Shown here in pieces: positions 49,260 to 56,025 of a stretch of DNA of 56,025 bases (the stretch's first letter is position 1; every line of letters starts with the position of its first letter). Where the stretch lies: NCBI RefSeq assembly GCF_018207095.1, contig NZ_QOCZ01000016.1, forward strand, positions 1-56,025, given 5' to 3'. Position numbers and translations under genes: made by a program. Under the pieces are notes generated by a model. The model made no database searches. It saw only the letters and a list, made by a program, of their open reading frames with translations, and was not told where the DNA came from. Source of the stretch: Nocardiopsis sp. MG754419 (lineage in GTDB: Bacteria; Actinomycetota; Actinomycetes; Streptosporangiales; Streptosporangiaceae).

Positions 49260-50321
49260 CTAGGCCTGGGTGAACTCCTTGGCGACGACCTCGGCGATCT
49301 GCGCGGTGTTCAGCGCGGCGCCCTTGCGCAGGTTGTCCCCGCACAGGAAGAGGTCGAGCGACCGGGGGTCGTCGAGCGACTGGCGGATCCGACCGACCCA
49401 GGTCGGGTCGGTGCCCACCACGTCGTTCGGGGTCGGGAACTCGCCCTTGGCGGGGTCGTCCAGGACCTCGACGCCCTCGGCGCCGGCCAGCAGCTTGCGG
49501 GCGTCGTCGGCGGCGACCTCGCTCTCGAAGGTCGCGTGCACGACCAGCGAGTGCGTGGTGATCACCGGGACGCGGACGCAGGTCGCGGAGACCTTCAGGT
49601 CCGACAGGCCCAGGATCTTGCGGGACTCGTTACGGACCTTCAGCTCCTCGGAGGACCAGCCGTCGTCCTTGAGCGAACCCGCCCACGGAACGACGTTGTA
49701 GGCCAGCGGCGCCGGGAAGGGACCGAGCTCGTCGACGGCGGAGCGCATGTCGCCCTCCTTGTCCCCGAGGGTGCGGTCCGCGCCGGCCTTGGCCATCTGG
49801 TCGCGCAGCACGTCGATGCCCTCCTGACCGGCGCCGGAGGCGGCCTGGTAGGAGGAGACCACGAGCTCCTTGACGCCGTAGGTGCGGTGCAGGGCACCGA
49901 TCGCCACGATCATCGACAGGGTCGTGCAGTTCGGGTTGGAGATGATGCCCCGCGGGCGGTTGCGGACCTGGTCCGCGTTGACCTCGGGCACCACCAGCGG
50001 GACGTCCGGGTCGAGCCGGAACGCGCCGGAGTTGTCGACGGCGACCGCGCCGCGGGCGGCGGCGATCGGCGCCCACTCCTTGGACACCTCGTCCGGAACG
50101 TCGAACATGGCGACGTCGACGCCCTCGAAGACCTCGGGGGCCAGCGCCTGGACGACGACGTCCTCGCCGCGCACGCTCAGGACCTTGCCGGCGCTGCGCG
50201 CGGAGGCGATCAGGCGGATCTCGCCCCACACGTTCGGACGACGGGTGAGGATGTCGAGCATGACGGTGCCCACGGCGCCGGTCGCGCCGACGATGGCCAG
50301 GGTGGGAAGACGGTTGCTCAT
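49260..50321 (-). CDS. asd: Aspartate-semialdehyde dehydrogenase
   Basis: A 353-residue enzyme that reduces aspartyl phosphate to aspartate semialdehyde on the way to lysine/diaminopimelate, threonine and methionine. NADP motif [17 protein letters not shown], active-site Cys in [10 protein letters not shown], substrate Gln/Glu in [14 protein letters not shown], and the catalytic His in [17 protein letters not shown]. The ATG overlaps the aspartokinase stop (ATGA), the standard lysC-asd operon. Confidence 0.95.
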   Translation of the reverse strand: MSNRLPTLAIVGATGAVGTVMLDILTRRPNVWGEIRLIASARSAGKVLSVRGEDVVVQALAPEVFEGVDVAMFDVPDEVSKEWAPIAAARGAVAVDNSGAFRLDPDVPLVVPEVNADQVRNRPRGIISNPNCTTLSMIVAIGALHRTYGVKELVVSSYQAASGAGQEGIDVLRDQMAKAGADRTLGDKEGDMRSAVDELGPFPAPLAYNVVPWAGSLKDDGWSSEELKVRNESRKILGLSDLKVSATCVRVPVITTHSLVVHATFESEVAADDARKLLAGAEGVEVLDDPAKGEFPTPNDVVGTDPTWVGRIRQSLDDPRSLDLFLCGDNLRKGAALNTAQIAEVVAKEFTQA

Positions 50322-51589
50322 CGGCCGGTACCTCCGTAGACGACAGCCTCGACCTGGTCGGCGTCGAGCTGGAATTCACTGTGCGCGGCCTGGACCGCGG
50401 CGTCGACCTGGTCCTCCTCGACGATGACCGAGATGCGGATCTCCGACGTGGAGATCATCTCGACGTTGGTGCCCGAGGTGGCGATCGCGTCGAAGAAGCG
50501 GGCGGTCACACCCGGGTACGAGCGCATACCGGCGCCGATCAGCGAGACCTTGCCGATCTTGTCGTCGTACCGCAGGGAGTCGTAGCCGACCTTCTCCTGG
50601 ACCTTCTTCAGGGAGGAGACGGCCTGCTTGCCGAAGTCCTTGGGCACCGTGAAGGAGATGTCGGTGCGGGAGGTGGAGACGGCCGACACGTTCTGCACGA
50701 TCATGTCGATGTTGATCTCGGCGTCCGCGAGCGCCTTGAAGATCGTCGCGGCCTCACCGACCTTGTCCGGGACTCCGACGACGGTGATCTTGGCTTCGCT
50801 CCGGTCGTGGGAGACCCCGGAGATGATCGGCTGTTCCATGCCTTCGCTTTCCTCGACTTCCGAAACGATCCACGTGCCGGGCTTCTGGCTGAACGACGAG
50901 CGGACGTGCAGGGGAATGTTGTACTGGCGCGCGTACTCGACGCAGCGCAGGTGAAGGATCTTGGTGCCGCTGGCGGCCATCTCCAGCATCTCCTCATAGG
51001 AGACCTGGGGGATGCGCCGCGCGTTCGGCACGACACGCGGGTCGGCGGTGAACACTCCGTCCACGTCGCTGTAGATCTCGCAGGCGTCGGCGTTGAGCGC
51101 GCCCGCGAGAGCGACGGCGGTGGTGTCGGAACCGCCACGACCCAGGGACGTGATGTCCTTCGTGTCCTGGGAGACGCCCTGGAAGCCGGCCACGATACAG
51201 ATCGAGCCCTCGGAGATGGCCTCCTGGATGCGTCCGGGCGTCACGTCGATGATCTTGGCGTTGCCGTGCAACGACGTGGTGATGACCCCGGCCTGGGAGC
51301 CGGTGAAGGAGCGCGCCTCGTAACCGAGGTTCTCGATGGCCATGGCGACGAGGGCCATGGACATGCGCTCACCCGCGGTGACGAGCATGTCGAGCTCGCG
51401 CGCCGGGGGCATCGGAGAGACCTGTTCGGCCAGGTCCAGCAGTTCGTCGGTCGTGTCGCCCATCGCGGAGACGACGACCACGACGTCATGTCCCGCCTTT
51501 TTCTGAGCCACGATCCTTTGGGCTACTCGCTTGATGGCTTCCGCGTCGGCCACGGAAGACCCACCGTACTTCTGCACGATTAGGGCCAC
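50318..51589 (-). CDS. lysC: Aspartokinase (alpha chain, with internal beta-chain start)
   Basis: A 423-residue kinase that phosphorylates aspartate, the first step of the aspartate family pathway. The kinase domain has [13 protein letters not shown] at the start, [28 protein letters not shown] and [16 protein letters not shown]. The C-terminal ACT domains (from about residue 255) hold the feedback site for lysine/threonine ([17 protein letters not shown]). The start GTG at 51589 has AGGAG 8 nt upstream. An in-frame ATG at 50839 preceded by GAGGAAAG would give a 173-residue beta chain, as in Corynebacterium and Bacillus alpha2beta2 aspartokinases. Confidence 0.95.
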   Translation of the reverse strand: MALIVQKYGGSSVADAEAIKRVAQRIVAQKKAGHDVVVVVSAMGDTTDELLDLAEQVSPMPPARELDMLVTAGERMSMALVAMAIENLGYEARSFTGSQAGVITTSLHGNAKIIDVTPGRIQEAISEGSICIVAGFQGVSQDTKDITSLGRGGSDTTAVALAGALNADACEIYSDVDGVFTADPRVVPNARRIPQVSYEEMLEMAASGTKILHLRCVEYARQYNIPLHVRSSFSQKPGTWIVSEVEESEGMEQPIISGVSHDRSEAKITVVGVPDKVGEAATIFKALADAEINIDMIVQNVSAVSTSRTDISFTVPKDFGKQAVSSLKKVQEKVGYDSLRYDDKIGKVSLIGAGMRSYPGVTARFFDAIATSGTNVEMISTSEIRISVIVEEDQVDAAVQAAHSEFQLDADQVEAVVYGGTGR

Positions 51590-51770
51590 GATCGATGCTC
51601 CTGAGGAGTTGGGATCAAGACAATTCACAAGGGAGTGTAGCCAGGGACGCCGCGCCGCACCCGTTCCGACCTGCGGTAGAAGGGCGTGGCGTCTTGACAC
51701 ACCAGCGCTCGGGCCTACCCGTTCGATCGGAGGTTACTCATATTTCGTCCGAATTACGGCGAAGTGTGAG

Positions 51771-52370
51771 CTAGAACTCCAGGCTGCGGCGACCCTCGAA
51801 GGCACGGCCCAGGGTGACCTCGTCGGCGTACTCCAGGTCGCCGCCGACGGGCAGACCGCTGGCCAGGCGGGTGACTTTCAGGCCCATCGGTTTGACCAGC
51901 CGCGCCAGGTAGGTCGCGGTGGCCTCCCCCTCCAGATTGGGGTCGGTCGCCAGGATCAGCTCGGTCACCTGGCCGTCGGCCAGGCGCGTCATGAGCTCCT
52001 TGACGCGCAGGTCGTCCGGGCCGACGCCCTCGATGGGGCTGATGGCGCCCCCGAGCACGTGGTAGCGGCCGCGGAACTCCCGCGTGCGTTCGATGGCGAC
52101 GACGTCCTTGGACTCCTCGACCACGCAGATGACGGCGACGTCGCGGCGGACGTCACGGCAGATACGGCACTCGGATTCCTCGGCGACGTTGCCGCAGATC
52201 GAGCAGAAGCGAACCCGCTCCTTGACCTCGACGAGCGCGTTGACCAGGCGCTTGACGTCCGCGTGCTCGGCGGACAGCAGGTGGAAGGCGATGCGTTGCG
52301 CGCTTTTCGGACCGACGCCGGGCAGTCGCCCGAGCTCGTCGATCAGATTCTGAACCGCGCCTTCGTACAT
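51771..52370 (-). CDS. recR: Recombination mediator protein RecR
   Basis: A 199-residue RecR: helix-hairpin-helix [20 protein letters not shown], a C4 zinc finger ([16 protein letters not shown]), a Toprim domain ([38 protein letters not shown]) and the C-terminal Walker-B-like stretch. It loads RecA with RecO/RecF. The ATG at 52370 is chosen by homology of [14 protein letters not shown]; an upstream extension is rejected. Downstream of ybaB, but separated by a terminator hairpin. Confidence 0.96.
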   Translation of the reverse strand: MYEGAVQNLIDELGRLPGVGPKSAQRIAFHLLSAEHADVKRLVNALVEVKERVRFCSICGNVAEESECRICRDVRRDVAVICVVEESKDVVAIERTREFRGRYHVLGGAISPIEGVGPDDLRVKELMTRLADGQVTELILATDPNLEGEATATYLARLVKPMGLKVTRLASGLPVGGDLEYADEVTLGRAFEGRRSLEF

Positions 52371-52501
52371 GCCTACCCACTCGGTCGGAGCCGGGACCGA
52401 TACTCCCGGCGGGGGCGTGCGCGCCCCTACTCTCCCCACCGTATCGGGGAACGGCGACCTCTTCGGCCGAAGACCCCGCACGGAACGGGTGTGTCGTGGT
52501 C

Positions 52502-52533
52502 GCACCGTCCCGGTGGGTCCACCGGGACGGTGC
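52502..52533 (-). terminator. Terminator between ybaB and recR
   Basis: A perfect 15-bp inverted repeat with a 2-nt centre (GCACCGTCCCGGTGG and its complement), 35 bp past the ybaB stop on the minus strand. Confidence 0.7.
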
Positions 52534-52567
52534 CCCGGGGACGACCTCGGTCGCCCCGGTACGTGCC

Positions 52568-52918
52568 CTAGAAGCCGGGCAGCCCGGGGATACCGCCGCC
52601 GGGCATGCCCTGGGTCAGCGGGCCCATCTTCTCCTGCTGCAGGCTCTCCACCTGCGCCTCGGCGTCACGGATGGCCGCCAGGACCAGGTCCGCGACGGTC
52701 TGGGCGGTCTCCTCCACGTCGGTGGGGTCGATCGCCTTGGGGTCGACGGTGATGTCCTCGACCTGACCGCGCCCGCTCAACTTGACCTTGACCAGGCCAC
52801 CACCGGAGGTGCCCTCGACCTCGGCATCCTCCAGGTCCTGCTGCGCCTGCACAAGCTGCTGCTGCATCTGCTGGGCCTGCTGGAGCAGGGCCTGCATGTC
52901 CATTCCGCCAGGGTTCAC
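52568..52918 (-). CDS. ybaB: YbaB/EbfC family nucleoid-associated protein
   Basis: A 116-residue DNA-binding protein: glutamine-rich N-terminal helix ([20 protein letters not shown]), the beta core [20 protein letters not shown] and a C-terminal helix, then a Gly/Pro tail ([10 protein letters not shown]). It binds DNA as a tweezer-shaped dimer. GTG at 52918 is the preferred start because AGGAG sits 6 nt before it; the ATG at 52924 has no spacing from that site. Its usual neighbour dnaX is not adjacent but appears to lie 2.7 kb upstream. Confidence 0.93.
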   Translation of the reverse strand: MNPGGMDMQALLQQAQQMQQQLVQAQQDLEDAEVEGTSGGGLVKVKLSGRGQVEDITVDPKAIDPTDVEETAQTVADLVLAAIRDAEAQVESLQQEKMGPLTQGMPGGGIPGLPGF

Positions 52919-53373
52919 GGCCATCTCCTCGCCGCACTCGTGGTGCTGGGTCTACCGGGTGTCACTTGTCTGTGAGGGTAGTCGGTACATCCGCCGCCGG
53001 TCCCTCCTCCACCGCGTGCGTCCCGGCCGCCGCCCGACCCGGCCCTACCCCTTCCCTGCCCGTTCCCCCGCCGACGACGCGTTCGGCCACGGGCGTCCTC
53101 GGCTGGGAGCGGACGGACGTTCGCGCTCGGCGCACGCGCGGTCCGCGCCCCACCCCCAGACCGGGGGTCGGAGCCGAGGTCGGGCCGGACCGCGGACCCT
53201 CGCGTCACCGGGAGGACTTGGTCGCACCATTGACCCGATTTCACCAGCCGAAAGACCGAAGAGTGACACGAGCGTCACCGTCGGTTGACATGATGGCCGA
53301 CGGGGTTCATCGACCCCTTCGGTGTCCTCGCACACCACATCCGACCAGCGAAGACGACCAGGGGACAGAGGAC
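52919..53373. promoter_or_regulatory. Divergent promoter region of ybaB and the methyltransferase
   Basis: About 455 bp without a supported gene. TTGACA at 53284 with CAT-rich sequence 17 bp on is a promoter candidate for the methyltransferase. A proline/arginine-rich frame runs through it but has no ribosome site. Confidence 0.45.
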
Positions 53374-54525
53374 GTGTTGACCGCCAGGGAGCGCAACTCG
53401 GCACTGATCGAGGCGATGATCGCGGAAGGCACGCTGAGGGACGCCGCACTCGTGGACGCGTTCCGCTCCGTGCCCCGGCACCTGTTCATCCCGGAGACGG
53501 GGGCGCTCACCGCGCGCGGCGGCACCCTGAACGCCGAGGGGAACCCGGACCGATGGCTGGCCACCGTCTACGCCGACCACGCCATCGTCACCCGCGTGGA
53601 GGGGCCCGAGGTGCCCCCGCCTCGCGACCACCACCAGGGCCCCGCCACCTCCTACAGCTCGGCGCCGACCGTGCTCGCGCGCGTTCTGGAGCTGGCCGAG
53701 CTCGCCGACGGACACCGGGCCCTGGAGGTGGGCACGGGAACGGGCTGGAACACGGCGCTGCTCGCCCACCGTCTGGGCGAGGGGTCGGTGGTCTCCCTGG
53801 AGATCGACGACCGTCTTCTCCGGGTGGCCCGCGCCGCGCTGCGCGAGGCCGGCCTGTCCCCCGCCACCCATCTGGCGGACGGCCACGCCGGGTACCCGGA
53901 CGGAGCCCCCTACGACCGGATCATCAGTGTGTGCGGGGTGCGCCGGATACCGCGGGCCTGGCAGGAACAGCTCGGCGAGGGCGGACGCGTGGTGTGCCCG
54001 TGGGGACTGTTGGAGAGCGCGGGGGTGCTCATGCACCTCGAACGCGGACCGCGGGGCACGTTCGTGGGCCGTTTCCACGGAGGGGTGGGGTTCGTGGCAC
54101 TGCGCACCCCGGGCTCGGCGCTGCCGCCGATGCGCGACGCCGGGCAGCAACCGGACGAGTACCGCCTCACCCAGGAGGATCCCGTCGCGCCCCTGGTGAC
54201 GTTCGCGCCGGCGTTCGCTCTGTCGGTGATGGTGCCGGACTGGCGGATGCGGCGGCGCTGGATCGGTACCGGTTCGGGACTGTGGCTGTGCGACCGCCGC
54301 GGATCGTCGTGGGTGCGGATCTACCCCTACGGCACCTCGTGGATGATCGAGCAGGGCGGACCGCGGAGCATCTGGGACGAGTTCGAGGACGCCCTGGAAC
54401 TCTGGTCGGCGCTGGGCGCGCCGCCACCGGAACGGTTCGGGCTGGTGGTGGAACCCGAGGGCGGTCAGCGGGTGTGGCTGGACGATCCGACCGGACGGTC
54501 CTGGCCGGTGGGTTCACCCATCTGA
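53374..54525 (+). CDS. PIMT-like protein carboxyl methyltransferase
   Basis: A 383-residue SAM-dependent methyltransferase like protein-L-isoaspartate O-methyltransferase. The N-terminal ALVDAFRSVPRHLFIPETGA, the PIMT loop TSYSSAPTVLARVLELAELA (usually a Ser/Gln-rich S-S-Q-P), the SAM motif ALEVGTGTGWNTALLAHRLG and the post-motif PYDRIISVCGVRRIP are clear. The 150-residue C-terminal extension is typical of actinobacterial versions, some of which modify aspartates in ribosomal peptides. I see no precursor peptide beside it. Start GTG at 53374, AGAGG upstream. It may instead serve general protein repair. Confidence 0.82.
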   Translation: MLTARERNSALIEAMIAEGTLRDAALVDAFRSVPRHLFIPETGALTARGGTLNAEGNPDRWLATVYADHAIVTRVEGPEVPPPRDHHQGPATSYSSAPTVLARVLELAELADGHRALEVGTGTGWNTALLAHRLGEGSVVSLEIDDRLLRVARAALREAGLSPATHLADGHAGYPDGAPYDRIISVCGVRRIPRAWQEQLGEGGRVVCPWGLLESAGVLMHLERGPRGTFVGRFHGGVGFVALRTPGSALPPMRDAGQQPDEYRLTQEDPVAPLVTFAPAFALSVMVPDWRMRRRWIGTGSGLWLCDRRGSSWVRIYPYGTSWMIEQGGPRSIWDEFEDALELWSALGAPPPERFGLVVEPEGGQRVWLDDPTGRSWPVGSPI

Positions 54526-54540
54526 ACCGCGGGAACACGC

Positions 54541-54568
54541 CGACGGCCCCCGAACACGGGGGCCGTCG
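54541..54568 (+). terminator. Terminator of the methyltransferase gene
   Basis: A perfect 11-bp stem CGACGGCCCCC with its complement and a 6-nt loop, 16 bp after the stop. Confidence 0.8.
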
Positions 54569-54599
54569 CACGAGGACGCTCAGAGGAACGCCGTGGGCC

Positions 54600-54631
54600 G
54601 ACGACGCCCCCAGGACGCGGGGGCCGTCGTC
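54600..54631 (-). terminator. Terminator of the small minus-strand gene
   Basis: A 12-bp stem (GACGACG-CCCCC with one bulged base) ending 7 bp past the DUF6243-like stop. It resembles the hairpin at 54541, so the two may be a duplication. Confidence 0.65.
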
Positions 54632-54637
54632 ACGGGG

Positions 54638-54880
54638 TCAGGAACGTTCCTCGGAACCCTCGTTCCGCTGGGCCGCGTTCTTCTCGCGGAACCTGCGGAG
54701 CAGTTCCTTCTTGCGTTCGTGGGCGTCGCCTTCGGGCCCGCCCTTGGTACCGTTCTGGCCCCCGCGCAGCGTGGAGCGGGAGACCGTGGCGCGTTGTCCG
54801 CCCATACCGAGCAGATTGTCGCTGTTCTTGGCCAAGGGGTCCTCCGGTTCGCAGGGAACGAGATCCGACGTCTCGTTCAC
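54638..54880 (-). CDS. DUF6243-like small basic protein
   Basis: An 80-residue protein from a GTG at 54880. The segment NSDNLLGMGGQRATVSR, then a Gly/Asn-rich linker, then the charged helix ERKKELLRRFREKN match small actinobacterial proteins I know as DUF6243 (recalled, not searched). It is highly charged, has no membrane segment, and has unknown function. It is divergent from the TetR gene, with palindromes between and inside the two genes, so TetR probably controls it. Confidence 0.6.
   Translation of the reverse strand: MNETSDLVPCEPEDPLAKNSDNLLGMGGQRATVSRSTLRGGQNGTKGGPEGDAHERKKELLRRFREKNAAQRNEGSEERS
54857..54877. promoter_or_regulatory. Second TetR half-site pair
   Basis: AACGAGA and TCTCGTT are separated by 7 bp at the start of the small gene; the right half shares GACGTCTCGT with the main palindrome at 54911. 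Confidence 0.4.
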
Positions 54881-54910
54881 GAGGTGCGTCCCTGATCGTA
54901 GCCATACCAA

Positions 54911-54926
54911 GACGAGACGTCTCGTC
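54911..54926. promoter_or_regulatory. Candidate TetR operator
   Basis: GACGAGACGTCTCGTC is a perfect 16-bp palindrome in the 71-bp gap between divergent genes, 25 bp upstream of the TetR start. Confidence 0.7.
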
Positions 54927-54951
54927 CTTTTCAGGGGACTACCGTGGAAGT

Positions 54952-55563
54952 ATGGCCGACAACACCGATGAACACCCCCGACGGGCACCGGACCCCCGCC
55001 GTCGCAGCCAACGCGCGCGCAACGCCATCCTCGACGCCGCGGCCGAACTCCTGGGCGAGGTCGGTTACGCCAAACTGACGGTGGAGGCCATCGCCTCCCG
55101 CGCCCGGGTGGGCAAGCAGACGATCTACCGCTGGTGGCCCTCCAAGGCCGCCGTGGTCTTCGACGTGTTCACCCGCGTCACCGGCGCCGAGGCCGGCGTT
55201 CCCCTCCCCGACACCGGCGACCTGGCCGCCGACCTCACCACGGTGCTGCGCGCTACCGCCGACGAGTTCGGCGACCCCACGATGGACCGCACCATCCGGG
55301 CCTTCACCGCCGAGATCCAGCACGACGAGGAGTTCGCCCGAGCGGTCCACGAACGTTTCACCAAGCCCAACCTCGACGCGTTCCGCGACCGTCTGCGCGC
55401 GGCCCGGGACGCCGGCCAGATCCGCTCCGACGTCGACCTGGACCTGGCCGTGGAGATGCTCAACGGCCCCGTCCAGCACCGGTGGCTGCTGCGCACCGGC
55501 CCCCTCGACCACGCCTACGCCGACGCTCTGGTCGAGGCGGTCCTGCGCGCGCTCCGGCCCTGA
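54952..55563 (+). CDS. TetR-family transcriptional repressor
   Basis: A 203-residue repressor: helix-turn-helix at about residues 22-70 (ARNAILDAAAELLGEVGYAK, VEAIASRARVGKQTIYRWWP) with the common SKAAVVFDVF following, and a TetR_C-type ligand domain. The perfect palindrome just upstream suggests autoregulation and control of the divergent DUF6243-like gene. No transporter or enzyme target is adjacent. Ligand unknown. Confidence 0.9.
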   Translation: MADNTDEHPRRAPDPRRRSQRARNAILDAAAELLGEVGYAKLTVEAIASRARVGKQTIYRWWPSKAAVVFDVFTRVTGAEAGVPLPDTGDLAADLTTVLRATADEFGDPTMDRTIRAFTAEIQHDEEFARAVHERFTKPNLDAFRDRLRAARDAGQIRSDVDLDLAVEMLNGPVQHRWLLRTGPLDHAYADALVEAVLRALRP

Positions 55564-55586
55564 ACCTCCCGGGCGCGGGGCCACGA

Positions 55587-56025
55587 TCACAGTTCCTCGG
55601 GGGCCCCGTGTTCGATCTCGTCGATGAGCTTGCCGCCCAACTCGGTCTCGATGAGGGCGACCCCACCACCGGTCCCGGTCCCCCCCGCGCCACCGGGCGA
55701 GCCGGCACCGGAGGATCCACCGGGTGTCGGGGTGCCGCCGGCCGGGATGGCCGGGGTCGCCGGTCCGTCCGAGGCACCGGCCACGGTGGCCCCGCCACCG
55801 GCGGACTCGCCCGACGGTCGCGGGCCGGCGCCGTTCTCGGGACGCGCGCCCCAGCCGTCCCGACCCCCTCCGCCCGGAGAGGGCGCGACGGGGCCGTGGT
55901 CCTCCGGCGGCGGCGCGGCCGCGGCGTCCTCGTAGGGGTCCGGCGGCGGTTCCGGACGATCGCTGAGCAGCCGTTCCGGCGGCGGGCCGGCCGGCCGTGC
56001 CGACGGCTCCGGAGCCGGTTCGGAC
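55587..56025 (-). CDS. dnaX: C-terminal part of a Pro/Gly-rich protein, probably DNA polymerase III gamma/tau (dnaX)
   Basis: The frame is open from the stop at 55587 to the window edge, so the gene is cut. The visible 145 residues are a disordered Pro/Gly/Ala/Glu tail (PEPPPDPYEDAAAAPPPEDH; GGSSGAGSPGGAGGTGTGGG) ending in the compact segment VALIETELGGKLIDEIEH. Actinobacterial DnaX proteins have just such a tail with a closing L-G-x-x-x-I-x-E-I motif, and dnaX usually precedes ybaB-recR on the same strand. The catalytic ATPase part lies outside the window, so this is inference. Confidence 0.6.
   Translation of the reverse strand, partial: SEPAPEPSARPAGPPPERLLSDRPEPPPDPYEDAAAAPPPEDHGPVAPSPGGGGRDGWGARPENGAGPRPSGESAGGGATVAGASDGPATPAIPAGGTPTPGGSSGAGSPGGAGGTGTGGGVALIETELGGKLIDEIEHGAPEEL

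Noticed and set aside
52966..53373. N-terminal extension of the methyltransferase by 136 residues
   Set aside because: The added part is Pro/Arg/Thr-rich and would include the promoter-like TTGACA; GTG at 53374 begins the recognisable PIMT domain.
1..56025. CRISPR arrays, rRNA genes, intact insertion sequences, prophage or polyketide/NRPS modules
   Set aside because: No regularly spaced repeats, rRNA signatures, intact transposase or integrase motifs, or modular synthase domains were seen on either strand.

Overview
The window is very GC-rich DNA (about 70 percent by eye) with frequent GTG starts, 4-bp start/stop overlaps, an aspartokinase gene with an internal start, and a lysC-asd / recR / ybaB / dnaX-tail neighbourhood. 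This points to a filamentous or related actinobacterium. Gene content and protein style suggest Nocardiopsis or a near relative in the Streptosporangiales (inference; no search was run). A parS-type site at 28971-28984 and the dnaX/recR genes suggest an origin-proximal chromosomal segment.

Layout. 1-4 kb: a Dabb-fold protein, two small membrane proteins and a secreted lipoprotein alpha/beta hydrolase. 3.9-5.8 kb: a NarL-type two-component pair. 6.2-10.1 kb: a four-gene minus-strand operon (RmlD-like reductase, nucleotidyltransferase-kinase fusion, cupin, HAD hydrolase) that looks like a small sugar or metabolite activation pathway; a perfect LacI-type palindrome lies about 390 bp upstream of it. 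10.8-11.8 kb: a decayed FtsK/TraB-like translocase beside tRNA-Arg(ACG), the footprint of an integrative element. 11.9-14.8 kb: divergent gabT and gabD. 15.2-17.2 kb: two acidic, low-complexity exported proteins. 17.5-23.5 kb: an uncharacterised catabolic locus: FCD-type GntR regulator, two Asp/Glu-racemase-superfamily proteins, a DUF3830 protein, a D-2-hydroxyacid dehydrogenase and an amidase. The palindrome GATTGTYGACAATC occurs at gabT/gabD and twice in the divergent promoter of this locus, so both sets probably form one regulon.

23.8-29 kb: an orphan DevR/DosR-like regulator, a kinase/regulator pair, and a DUF4956-VTC polyphosphate-polymerase pair. Similar 11-bp tandem repeats upstream of the last two operons suggest that the regulator controls both. 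29.2-31.2 kb: a tiny zinc-ribbon protein, an FchA-like cyclohydrolase and a FolD homologue that lacks the catalytic lysine. 31.3-33.4 kb: a CopB-type copper ATPase behind two CsoR-like palindromes. 33.5-39.4 kb: a MacAB-like efflux operon (permease, ATPase, adaptor, repeat lipoprotein) divergent from its two-component system. 39.6-45.8 kb: a PAP2 phosphatase, an FCD GntR regulator and a three-gene E1alpha-E1beta-E2 pyruvate dehydrogenase operon. 46-49 kb: small proteins and a HutC-type GntR regulator. 49.3-56 kb: asd and lysC, recR, ybaB, then a methyltransferase / DUF6243-like / TetR cassette, then the 3' end of what is probably dnaX.

The observations most worth following are the GATTGTYGACAATC regulon and its unassigned pathway, the lysine-less FolD paired with a separate cyclohydrolase, the parS site, and the nucleotidyltransferase-kinase operon.
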